A program made the position numbers and the translations under genes. Below the pieces are notes generated by a model, which saw only the letters and a program-made list of their open reading frames with translations, searched no databases and was not told the DNA's origin. From assembly GCA_017398105.1 (NCBI GenBank), contig JAFQHF010000070.1, positions 1 to 61,360 of the forward strand: a DNA stretch of 61,360 nt, in the 5' to 3' direction. Below, in pieces: positions 34,774 through 41,666 of this stretch (its first letter is position 1; each line of letters starts with the position of its first letter). Origin of the DNA: Oscillospiraceae bacterium (GTDB taxonomy: Bacteria > Bacillota_A > Clostridia > Oscillospirales > Oscillospiraceae).

Positions 34774-35188
34774 AAAAAATCGCCCCTTTCGGAGCGTGAG
34801 AAATTACGAGTTGATACGCAGTAACGAATCGAGCAACACCCGATGGCGTATCGATTACTACCGGTGTTGGTAACGAATTGTCAGCGGGCACTGCCCGCAA
34901 AAGAAATAACCCTCGATTTGTTGTCTGATCACTACAACGAATCGAGGGTTATTTCATGAAGTTGTTGGGTTCCATCATTTACGTAACCTCTGCTTTCTAT
35001 AGATTTGGGAGTTTACTTAGTACATTGGACTCACTCCTTTTTTGTGTCTTTATAATATATCCGGAGTCCTGTTTTTTCAAGATGGGATGTTTCATAAGAA
35101 ATGACTCAAAAAGTTGGAGAAAGTGAGTATGGACAAGCGTAATCCAAATATGGTATGATATTTATGTTGGGCGGCCTGCGGCCGCCCT
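34774..35188 (-). ncRNA. repeated structured element, copy 2
   Basis: Second copy of the element at 26822. Minus-strand promoter TTGAAA - 17 bases - TATTAT (35052-35080). 9-codon ORF 34949-34978. Perfect long hairpin 34903-34955 (GAAATAACCCTCGATT.../...AATCGAGGGTTATTTC). Terminator with GAAA loop at 34774-34796. This copy carries an extra stretch of about 105 bases (34797-34902), rich in short inverted repeats, between hairpin and terminator. A GGGCGGCC/GGCCGCCC hairpin at 35170-35188 bounds it next to the tRNA. Confidence 0.6.
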
Positions 35189-35195
35189 TTTCTGT

Positions 35196-35272
35196 TGGTG
35201 ATCCGTGCCGGACTCGAACCGAGCATTACAGCCTTGAAAGGGCTGTGTCCTGACCGTTTAGACGAACGGACC
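35196..35272 (-). tRNA. tRNA-Glu (UUC), possibly defective
   Basis: The minus strand folds as a tRNA. The acceptor is GGTCCGT / ACGGATC with one G-U. The anticodon arm is CAGCC-CTTTCAA-GGCTG with anticodon TTC (Glu). The T loop is TTCGAGT, followed by discriminator A and an encoded CCA. The T stem reads CTCGG against CCGGC, leaving one mismatch, or one inserted base relative to an expected GCCGG. It may still work, or be decaying. It lies beside a truncated gene. Confidence 0.75.
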
Positions 35273-35316
35273 GGATCTGCAGGGAGTTGCCTCCCTGCGT
35301 CAGGAATGCGTTGGTA

Positions 35317-35979
35317 TCATAGTTTTTGGGTGTTGTCATGCAACTTGCAGTTGAACTGGAAATGTTCAGGAGCAGATTCCAGTCTGTCCAGAACGGTGGA
35401 GCCGATGATGCCCAGGGGATCGGCTTCTGCAAAGAACGCAATCGTGTCTGCCCAGTCAGTCAGGGAAATTCCATCTTCCGCACGACGGTAATGCAATTCC
35501 CGGCCTTTCTTTTCCACTTCCAGGATTCCCAGGGAAACTTATTCCTTCAGCTTCTTGCGGATGGTGGAAATATACGGCTGCCAGCCGCTTTCAAAGTGAC
35601 TCAGATAGCGATCAGAGAAGGCGTCCATGATCTCCTGAACAGTACAGGAATCGTTGTTTTTCAGAAAATCGAGGATGTAGAAGTGGAAGGTTACATCTCC
35701 GGCTGTGAAGCTCTTTGCCTTAAACGCATTGTACAGGGGATTGCCGGGTATGGATCGGCTGTCTACAGAAAGGAACACATTCTTTCCGTCGGCAGTCTTC
35801 CGGAAGCGCATACAGCTTCCCAGCCAGCTCTCCAGACGGCGGCGCTCATTGTCATAGCTTCTGACACTCTTCTTGTCGTATTCCGTCCGGCTTTTAAAGC
35901 CGTATACATAGAACTGCCGCATATAGTCACGGATACGGTCAAAATTCTTGATCAGTTCACTGTATGCCAATGCTGCCAC
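35317..35979 (-). pseudogene. disrupted WYL-type regulator gene
   Basis: The first 146 codons (35979-35539) give MAALAYSELIKNFDRIRDYM and onward, ending KKLKE. A TAA stop follows, and the same frame then continues as VSLGILEVEKKGRELHYRRA and onward to TQKL (stop at 35317). Intact relatives are about 300 residues with a WYL domain, so there is both a nonsense codon and loss of the C-terminal half. The tRNA-Glu and element copy 2 lie immediately beyond the broken end. Confidence 0.75.
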
Positions 35980-36005
35980 CTCCTGTCAGCTGGTAAGAAA
36001 AGTGT

Positions 36006-36365
36006 TTATATTGCTTTTACAAGTCCATGGAATGTCAAAACCATTCGGATATGTCCATTTGTCAAAGGATAAATATCAATGTTATCGCTTGTATGGATCG
36101 CCTTTATCAGCTTCGGAATATCAGTGAATTCAAAGGATTCCGCTTCCATGCAGATACTGCCCATACTCTTAAAAGGCGCATTGAGCTGATAGGTAACAAC
36201 TGCATCTGTTTCTTTTGCCAGCTCCAGCAGGAGACGATATGCACCTTCCATTTGCTGCAGCCGCTCCGGACTGAGGATGCCTGTACGCTGCTCATCTGCC
36301 TCAATTGCTTGGCCAAGGGCTTGGATGATAGCATCCAATTCTTCATTCTCGAATTTATTGCTCAT
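36006..36365 (-). CDS. hypothetical protein, 119 aa, translated with macro-NADAR gene
   Basis: Start at the ATG at 36365, overlapping the stop of the macro-NADAR gene by 4 bases. Soluble and acidic in the N-terminal half (NEELDAIIQALGQAIEADEQ), then mixed alpha/beta (VVTYQLNAPFKSMGSICMEA). Not recognised. The coupling suggests a role with ADP-ribose chemistry or simply shared mobility. Confidence 0.7.
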   Translation of the reverse strand: MSNKFENEELDAIIQALGQAIEADEQRTGILSPERLQQMEGAYRLLLELAKETDAVVTYQLNAPFKSMGSICMEAESFEFTDIPKLIKAIHTSDNIDIYPLTNGHIRMVLTFHGLVKAI

Positions 36366-37378
36366 AAATTTTCCTCCAGCATCGCTTCTCGAACCCTCAT
36401 TAAAGCCTTTCCCAATAGGTTTTGGCCTTTCCACTTTTTTGGATTTTGACTGTCGGGATCACTTGCCTTTAAGCCAATACCCCAGATCCTGTCATAAGGG
36501 CTGGCTTCCGCAATGATCGCATCTCCGGTTGCCAGCAAAGCCGCTTTCAACCCCGGGTTCTGGGAGAATTTTGCATAGTTAGCGTTGTAGATAATTTCTT
36601 CTTTACAGGCATCCCACAGCTGCTGATTGAAATTCGCCGCACTTTTTCCAAGAGCTTTGCATGCTGCAGGATCGGATTCCTTCATGATTTTGTTGTAGGT
36701 TCTGGTATCACCAAACAGCAGTGCCTTTTTGGCCATCATATACTGTTCCGTATGGAAATAGTGAATTCCTTCAACCCGGAAAGGTGCAGGATACCACTGG
36801 CTGAAGTGACCGTTTTCCTGATACGCCTGCCAAAAGAATACAAATTTCTTGTTATTAGAACTGACTGTGTTGCGCTTTGATTCAGCCAGAATGCGCTTGC
36901 CTAAGGCCAGTGCCTGATCATCAATAACCGCAATGGTCACATCCATGTCACAGGGGCTATCGTGAATCGCTTTGATGGCAACTCGCCATGCTTCCTGGAC
37001 GGGATACCCATAGATGCCGGAGGAAATCAACGGGAATGCAATCGAGCGGCATCCTTTCTGATAGGCTTTTTCCATTGCTGCCTGATAACAACTGTATAGA
37101 AGTTGCGCCTCGTTTTGATTGCCTCCCTGCCAGATGGGGCCCACCGCATGGGCTACATAGCGGGCCTTCAGCTGGAACCCGGGTGTAATAACTGCCTTTC
37201 CGGTAGGACAATGCCCATAAAGATCACAGGCTGCCTGCAGCTGCACAGCACCGGCTGCAGCAAAAATAGCCCCACAGACACCGCCACCGTGCTGAAGATG
37301 CACATTAGCGGCATTTACAATGCAGTCCACTGCCATTTTGGTAATATCTTGCTTTTGGATAATCAAAGTACTTGCCAT
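36362..37378 (-). CDS. macro domain - NADAR domain fusion protein
   Basis: 338 residues. Residues 1-175 are a macro domain that binds ADP-ribose (VDCIVNAANVHLQHGGGVCG, then SIAFPLISSGIYGYP). Residues about 180-338 are a NADAR domain (FVFFWQAYQENGHFSQWYPA, FHTEQYMMAKKALLFGD, YDRIWGIGL, NLLGKALMRVRE). Macro domains remove ADP-ribose from proteins or nucleic acids. NADAR proteins have been shown to remove ADP-ribose from guanine and to neutralise DarT-type toxins. The fusion should reverse ADP-ribosylation. No DarT toxin is adjacent. Confidence 0.9.
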   Translation of the reverse strand: MASTLIIQKQDITKMAVDCIVNAANVHLQHGGGVCGAIFAAAGAVQLQAACDLYGHCPTGKAVITPGFQLKARYVAHAVGPIWQGGNQNEAQLLYSCYQAAMEKAYQKGCRSIAFPLISSGIYGYPVQEAWRVAIKAIHDSPCDMDVTIAVIDDQALALGKRILAESKRNTVSSNNKKFVFFWQAYQENGHFSQWYPAPFRVEGIHYFHTEQYMMAKKALLFGDTRTYNKIMKESDPAACKALGKSAANFNQQLWDACKEEIIYNANYAKFSQNPGLKAALLATGDAIIAEASPYDRIWGIGLKASDPDSQNPKKWKGQNLLGKALMRVREAMLEENL

Positions 37379-37442
37379 TTGATTACGCTCCTTGCGTTTT
37401 TTGTGCTTATTCTACCACGAAAAGGATTATTCGTACAGGGTT

Positions 37443-37802
37443 TTAATCTTCGTATTCATCGTCTAGAGCGTCGATTGCTTCCTGAACGGTATCGATCTGA
37501 TCCTCTAGATCTTCAACAATATCTTCCCATTCTTCATGCTCTTTAGAATCATCATCTTCCGGTTTATCGGCTTGGACGATACCCTGTTTTTGCTCCAATT
37601 CTTCGAGAATTCCAGTTAATTCTTCCAGAGTCAAACCTTCAAGGTCTATCGTCTCTGCACTTGGCCTTACGCGAATCGTAATCTTCACACCAGAGGCGAT
37701 CGTCTTCTCAATTCTGATATCAGTGTCATCGGATTCATAGGCTTGTTTCAGTGCCTCAATTAAGTTGTTGGGTAAATTCTTGATCTTGTCGAGTATACTC
37801 AT
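37443..37802 (-). CDS. acidic hypothetical protein, 119 aa
   Basis: Begins after GATAGGAGGATAG. The N-terminal 70 residues are mixed (NNLIEALKQAYESDDTDIRI, then VKITIRVRP), and the C-terminal third is a strongly acidic coiled-coil-like stretch (EHEEWEDIVEDLEDQIDTVQ). Not recognised. Last of three small genes on this strand (with 37814 and 37913). Confidence 0.7.
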   Translation of the reverse strand: MSILDKIKNLPNNLIEALKQAYESDDTDIRIEKTIASGVKITIRVRPSAETIDLEGLTLEELTGILEELEQKQGIVQADKPEDDDSKEHEEWEDIVEDLEDQIDTVQEAIDALDDEYED

Positions 37803-37813
37803 GTTCTATCCTC

Positions 37814-37885
37814 CTATTTTGTCATTTTAAGCAGTTCACCTAAAACCGCAAAGGGAGAAATAATCAAACAAATCAGTGTCCACAT
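37814..37885 (-). CDS. 23-aa hydrophobic peptide
   Basis: ATG at 37885 follows TACGGAGGCATCATC, a good ribosome binding site. The peptide starts MWTLICLIISPFAVLGELL and is one short membrane segment with a basic end. Its stop lies at the ribosome binding site of the acidic protein gene. Small membrane peptide of unknown role. Confidence 0.55.
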   Translation of the reverse strand: MWTLICLIISPFAVLGELLKMTK

Positions 37886-37912
37886 GATGATGCCTCCGTA
37901 CCTTTCATACTT

Positions 37913-38074
37913 CTAGAACAGTTTACAAAGTTCATTCAGCGCGAATAAAACAAAAATTGCCACACAAAACCATGTGCTACAGCCGCTACCTCCACTGGAG
38001 GAACCGCCGCTATTAGATCTTCCGCTGGTACTTTTGAATGCATGGAAATCACCGAGACTGCCTCTTTCGTGCAT
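37913..38074 (-). CDS. 53-aa Ser/Gly-linker membrane protein
   Basis: ATG at 38074 after AAGGCGGAATTGAA. The sequence is MHERGSLGDFHAFKSTSG, a Ser/Gly-rich linker (NSGGSSSGGSG), then one membrane helix (CSTWFCVAIFVLFALNEL). A cytoplasmic head on a tail anchor fits. First gene of the three-gene group down to 37443. Not recognised. Confidence 0.65.
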   Translation of the reverse strand: MHERGSLGDFHAFKSTSGRSNSGGSSSGGSGCSTWFCVAIFVLFALNELCKLF

Positions 38075-38146
38075 TTCAATTCCGCCTTATTTGATCTGTG
38101 ATACCAGTCTACCAAAGCTACAGTCCAATAAACCGGACATAAAGAG

Positions 38147-38177
38147 AAACCGGCAATCATTTCTGGTTGCCGGTTTT
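38147..38177 (-). terminator. hairpin between gene fragment and small-protein operon
   Basis: AAACCGGCAA / TTGCCGGTTT stem. It may terminate minus-strand transcription coming from the SDR gene. Confidence 0.6.
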
Positions 38178-38187
38178 GCTGTTCAGT

Positions 38188-38364
38188 CTACGTTTTTTTC
38201 AATACTACCATCATCTTTTCGAGTATCGCTGTTACCTGACCCTCTGCATAACGCCGTTCAAATGCACCATTGCAGAAATGGTCTTCTCGCAGCAGCATAG
38301 TCAGCAATGCCGTGCAAAGCTCATAATCAGCTGTGGATAATCGTTTCAATTCTTCGTTGTAACA
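38188..38364 (-). pseudogene. C-terminal gene fragment (DUF6508-like)
   Basis: The frame opens right after the SDR stop codon: YNEELKRLSTADYELCTALL, TMLLREDHFCNGAFERRYAE, then GQVTAILEKM and a stop. The HFCNGAFERR segment recalls DUF6508-type proteins. There is no start codon with a ribosome binding site, so it reads as a 3' remnant onto which the SDR gene or its flank was joined. Confidence 0.55.
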
Positions 38365-39069
38365 TTATGGATTCAAGGTCCAACCGTGGTCGCCGTGATA
38401 GATCATCAGCCTTGTCTGGCCTCCATCGATGCAGATATTTTCTCCGGTGATGAAGCCCGCCTTGTCCGAGGCCAGAAACAGCACCATATTGGCGATGTCC
38501 AGAGGATTTCCCACCCGTCCTGCGGGCTGTTGGATGGCATCGGGGCCTTCGTAGACTATGTAGGCGGTGTCGATCCAGCCGGGGCTGATGGAGTTGACCC
38601 GCACCTTTCCGGCGAAGCTCACTGCCAATGCGTGTGTCAGAGCAGAAATCCCGCCCTTGGCTGCGGTGTAGCTTTCACTCTGAGGCTGACTCATCCGGTC
38701 CCGGGAGGAGGAAATGTTGATAATGCTGGCACCCTCTGCAAAATATGGCGCAAACAGCTTACTCAGGTAGAAAGGAGCAGTGATGCCGATGGCCATGGAC
38801 CGCTGGAACTGCTCATAGGTGCATTCGTCGATGCCCCGGAATCCGGGAGGCGCATTGTTTACCAGCACGTCCACCTTGCCATATTTCTGGGTGACTGTCT
38901 GGGCAAAGTTCTCTAGGGTGCCCTTGTCGGCAATGTCGCCCACATAGTGGTCCCCTTCTGCGCAGTCAATGACGCACACATGAGCGCCCTGTTTCTTAAA
39001 TTCTTCCGCGATGCACTTGCCGATGCCACCCGCACCGCCAGTGATGACAATTACTTTGTTCTGGAACAT
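38365..39069 (-). CDS. short-chain dehydrogenase/reductase
   Basis: 234 residues, classical SDR. The cofactor motif is VITGGAGGIGKCIAEEF, with VLVNNAPP for the adenine-binding loop and catalytic SESYTAAKGG (Tyr and Lys). A cytoplasmic NAD(P)-dependent oxidoreductase of unknown substrate. A secreted-protein gene lies 28 bases upstream on the same strand and may be co-transcribed. Confidence 0.92.
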   Translation of the reverse strand: MFQNKVIVITGGAGGIGKCIAEEFKKQGAHVCVIDCAEGDHYVGDIADKGTLENFAQTVTQKYGKVDVLVNNAPPGFRGIDECTYEQFQRSMAIGITAPFYLSKLFAPYFAEGASIINISSSRDRMSQPQSESYTAAKGGISALTHALAVSFAGKVRVNSISPGWIDTAYIVYEGPDAIQQPAGRVGNPLDIANMVLFLASDKAGFITGENICIDGGQTRLMIYHGDHGWTLNP

Positions 39070-39097
39070 AAGGAAGCCTCCTCAGAAAAATACGTTT

Positions 39098-39466
39098 TTA
39101 ACCATCATGGACTTCATAATAAAACCAGTTCTCACAAATCCGCTCGGTATAGTACCAATCCGACGGTTCGTCTGGGTAGCCGTCTGTTCGGTAGCCGTTG
39201 TGGTAGGGTTCACCCTTCCTCTCAAACCGGTCTTCCGCGTCGTAATAATAGCCGTATTCCACCCCGGCAATGGCAAGGCCGGTATAGGCATAGGGGAAAA
39301 TTTGCCTCTTTTCTGTAACTTCAATCTGATCCTTGTTTTCCAGAACATATTCCGTGATTTCGCTGCGCATCTTCCAATTTTCAATTTTTCCATAGGTAAG
39401 TGCATATCCAAAAGGTAATCCAAACAGGAGAAATCCTGCAAGGATGGGCACCAGCATTTTCTTCAT
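39098..39466 (-). CDS. secreted or membrane-anchored hypothetical protein, 122 aa
   Basis: ATG at 39466 after AGGGAGGGTGTAAG. An N-terminal hydrophobic segment (KKMLVPILAGFLLFGLPFGY) acts as signal or anchor. The remainder is rich in Tyr and Trp (EYGYYYDAEDRFERKG, DWYYTERICENWFYYE). No family recognised. It lies just after the terminator of peptide cluster 2 on the same strand, with its own TATAAT at 39493-39498. A role linked to the peptides (for example immunity) is only a guess. Confidence 0.6.
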   Translation of the reverse strand: MKKMLVPILAGFLLFGLPFGYALTYGKIENWKMRSEITEYVLENKDQIEVTEKRQIFPYAYTGLAIAGVEYGYYYDAEDRFERKGEPYHNGYRTDGYPDEPSDWYYTERICENWFYYEVHDG

Positions 39467-39536
39467 CTTACACCCTCCCTTTCTTTGCAACTATTATAGC
39501 GTGGAAGGACCGGAAAATCTACCGCCTTGGACATAG

Positions 39537-39563
39537 AAAAACTCCCGCCAACTGGCGGGAGTC
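39537..39563 (-). terminator. terminator of peptide cluster 2
   Basis: ACTCCCGCC / GGCGGGAGT stem with a minus-strand TTTTT tail, 14 bases after the last peptide stop. Confidence 0.85.
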
Positions 39564-39576
39564 TGATATTTGCAAT

Positions 39577-39648
39577 TTAGCAGCCGATAACATTCAGCAT
39601 TTCGCCGTAGGACTGCATGGACTTGGTCAGATTCTTCATGATCTTCAT
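39577..39648 (-). CDS. short peptide C, cluster 2 (23 aa)
   Basis: Starts after TTGGAGGTAATGAAAAT. The peptide opens MKIMKNLTKSMQSYGEML and ends VIGC. It matches the cluster 1 copy in its central 15 residues. The first codons differ in sequence while the frame is kept, which supports real translation. Confidence 0.7.
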   Translation of the reverse strand: MKIMKNLTKSMQSYGEMLNVIGC

Positions 39649-39684
39649 ATTTTCATTACCTCCAAATTGAGCGTGTGTTGATTC

Positions 39685-39759
39685 TTACAGAGAACCGATG
39701 CAGGCGGACATCTCGCCGATATTCTGCATGGCCTTCACGATATTCTTCTTCATAGACAT
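39685..39759 (-). CDS. short peptide B, cluster 2 (24 aa)
   Basis: Starts after AGGAGGATATTGATT. Contains KKNIVKAMQNIGEMSACIGS. Relative to the partner at 27323 it has four residue changes and no frame disruption. Confidence 0.7.
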   Translation of the reverse strand: MSMKKNIVKAMQNIGEMSACIGSL

Positions 39760-39800
39760 AATCAATATCCTCCTATATTTGAGTTAGAAATGGTTTTCTT

Positions 39801-39878
39801 TTAGCAGCCCATGCGGCAGAGCATCTCGCCGTACTCGGACATGGACTTAACCAGATTCTTAGCAAAAGTGTTCTTCAT
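39801..39878 (-). CDS. short peptide A, cluster 2 (25 aa)
   Basis: Starts after TTGGAGGTATTTATATT. Opens MKNTFAKNLVKSMSEYGEML and ends CRMGC, with a second Cys not present in the cluster 1 partner. It keeps the K-x-M-x-x-Y-G-E core. Confidence 0.7.
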   Translation of the reverse strand: MKNTFAKNLVKSMSEYGEMLCRMGC

Positions 39879-39961
39879 AATATAAATACCTCCAAAATTG
39901 AGTGTGTAAAGTTTGAACTTTGTGGCTCGGGAGCGGTTGCGCTTCATCCAAGCGTGGGGGT

Positions 39962-39990
39962 ATTATAGCACCGCTATTTTAGTTTCGTAA
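39962..39990 (-). promoter_or_regulatory. promoter of peptide cluster 2
   Basis: On the minus strand TTACGA - 17 bases - TATAAT, in the same position relative to peptide A as in cluster 1. Confidence 0.75.
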
Positions 39991-39997
39991 GGCGTGA

Positions 39998-40027
39998 AAT
40001 TGACTTGTGATAGGAAGATTTTGACTT
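39998..40027 (-). promoter_or_regulatory. paired 9-bp direct repeats, cluster 2
   Basis: AATTGACTT - 12 bases - TTTTGACTT, identical in both arms and spacing to the site at 27634-27663 and again 7 bases from the -35 box. Confidence 0.5.
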
Positions 40028-40138
40028 CTGTGACCTGTTTTTGACAGAAATTTGGATAGATTACGGATAAAATATGAACTTTTTGTGTTCTTCATCCGAG
40101 GCCGACTTCTCGTTGAAGGCTCGACCGGAACTTTGATA

Positions 40139-40167
40139 TTTACATTTCACGATCCGAAAGTTAAAAT
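40139..40167 (+). promoter_or_regulatory. promoter C of the shared TTTACA-17-TAAAAT type
   Basis: TTTACA - 17 bases - TAAAAT with spacer ...GATCCGAAAGT. It drives the 40198-42622 operon and is divergent from peptide cluster 2, just as promoter B is divergent from cluster 1. Confidence 0.6.
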
Positions 40168-40197
40168 GAAATCAGAACATTATAAGGAGGAAGCGCG

Positions 40198-40995
40198 ATG
40201 GGAATGCTGGATTTTTGGAAGAAGCCGAAGGTGCAGGAGTCTTTTACAGAAACTACCTTTGAATGTAAACGGGGTGATCTGACCATCCGGGGCACGGAAT
40301 ACCGTCCCGATGGCAACGATCTGCCCGTTGCCATCGTTAGCCACGGTTTTATGGCATGGCAGGATACCGTGCGCCAGTATGCCAAGGAACTGGCCCGGAT
40401 GGGATATTGTGCTTATTGCTTCGACTTCTGCGGCGGCAGTGTTATGAAAAAGGGCAAGAGCGACGGCGCAACCACCGATATGTCTGTGCTGACAGAAGTG
40501 CGGGATCTGGAAGCAGTTATCGAATACACGCAGAGTCTGCCCTATACTGGCAATGAACTGCTGCTCATGGGCTGCAGTCAGGGCGGTTTCGTGTCCGCAT
40601 TGGTTGCCGCCAAGCATCCTGAACTGGTCAACAAGCTGGTATTGTTCTACCCGGCACTATGCATCCCCGATGATGCCCGGGCAGGAAAGATGATGCTTGC
40701 CAAATTTGACCCTAAGAACATCCCCGAACGCCTAAACTGCGGCCCAATGAAGCTGGGGCGTTGCTACGTTGCTGATGTGATCGAATTGGATCCCTATGAG
40801 GAAATCAAGCCCTATCGCGGGCCGGTGCTGATTGTCCATGGAACGAAGGATAATATCGTGAAGCTGGATTATTCCCGGCAGGCACAACGGGCCTATCCTA
40901 ATGCTAAGCTCCATATCATCGAAGGTGGTGCTCATGGATTCGGTAAGAAGCATGATGCAATCGCCATCGCACACCTGAGAAGATTTCTGAGTTGA
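40198..40995 (+). CDS. alpha/beta hydrolase
   Basis: 265 residues. The fold is clear from VAIVSHGFMAWQDTV (oxyanion region), LMGCSQGGFVSAL with the nucleophile Ser in GxSxG, and the C-terminal EGGAHGF with the likely catalytic His. VLIVHGTKDNIVKLDY holds the likely acid. A GGAGGAAGCGCG site precedes the ATG. Substrate unknown. First gene of a four-gene operon. Confidence 0.9.
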   Translation: MGMLDFWKKPKVQESFTETTFECKRGDLTIRGTEYRPDGNDLPVAIVSHGFMAWQDTVRQYAKELARMGYCAYCFDFCGGSVMKKGKSDGATTDMSVLTEVRDLEAVIEYTQSLPYTGNELLLMGCSQGGFVSALVAAKHPELVNKLVLFYPALCIPDDARAGKMMLAKFDPKNIPERLNCGPMKLGRCYVADVIELDPYEEIKPYRGPVLIVHGTKDNIVKLDYSRQAQRAYPNAKLHIIEGGAHGFGKKHDAIAIAHLRRFLS

Positions 40996-41008
40996 AAGGA
41001 GTCACACC

Positions 41009-41662
41009 ATGAAGAAAATCGTTGCCATTAACTGCAGTCCCCGTGCAACATGGAATACGGCAACTCTGGTTCGGGAAGCCGCAAAGGGTGCTGAAGAACA
41101 GGGCGCAGAGGTCGAAATCATCGACCTGTACAAGCTGGAGAAGTTCACTGGATGTGTTTCCTGCTTTGGCTGCAAGCTGCCGGACAATCTGGGCAGGTGC
41201 ATTTGCAAGGACGGTCTGGCTCCTGTTCTGGAGGCAATCCGCAATGCGGATGGTCTGATTATCGGCTCACCCAACTATTTGGGTGATGTGACCGCCGGTT
41301 TCCGGGCGCTGTTTGAGCGGCTGATTTTCCAGGCTCTGACCTATAAAACCGAGGTTAGAAGTTATAATCAGAAGCAGATTCCGGTGCTGATGATCATGAC
41401 CAGCAATGCATCCGAAGATTTCTATGCTCAGATCGGCTATGACCAGATGCTGCAGCGATATCAGGGAAGCTTCAATACCTTTGTCGGCACCACGAGGATC
41501 CTAATTAGCTCCGACACCTTGCAGGTCAAGGACTACAGCCGCTATAACTGGACGATGTTTGATCCTGAAGCCAAGAAGGATCGCTACGAGAAGGTATTTC
41601 CGGAGGATAAGAAGAAGGCCTTTGCTCTGGGTGAGCAGATGGCAAGCGGAACATGGAAATAA
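41009..41662 (+). CDS. NAD(P)H-dependent FMN reductase/flavodoxin-like protein
   Basis: 217 residues. The flavodoxin-like phosphate loop is INCSPRATWNTATL. GSPNYLGDVTAGFRALFERL is the usual second FMN contact. A CVSCFGC segment may form a disulfide or hold a metal, as in iron-sulfur flavoproteins. Cytoplasmic electron carrier or reductase in the promoter C operon. Confidence 0.88.
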   Translation: MKKIVAINCSPRATWNTATLVREAAKGAEEQGAEVEIIDLYKLEKFTGCVSCFGCKLPDNLGRCICKDGLAPVLEAIRNADGLIIGSPNYLGDVTAGFRALFERLIFQALTYKTEVRSYNQKQIPVLMIMTSNASEDFYAQIGYDQMLQRYQGSFNTFVGTTRILISSDTLQVKDYSRYNWTMFDPEAKKDRYEKVFPEDKKKAFALGEQMASGTWK

Positions 41663-41666
41663 GCGT

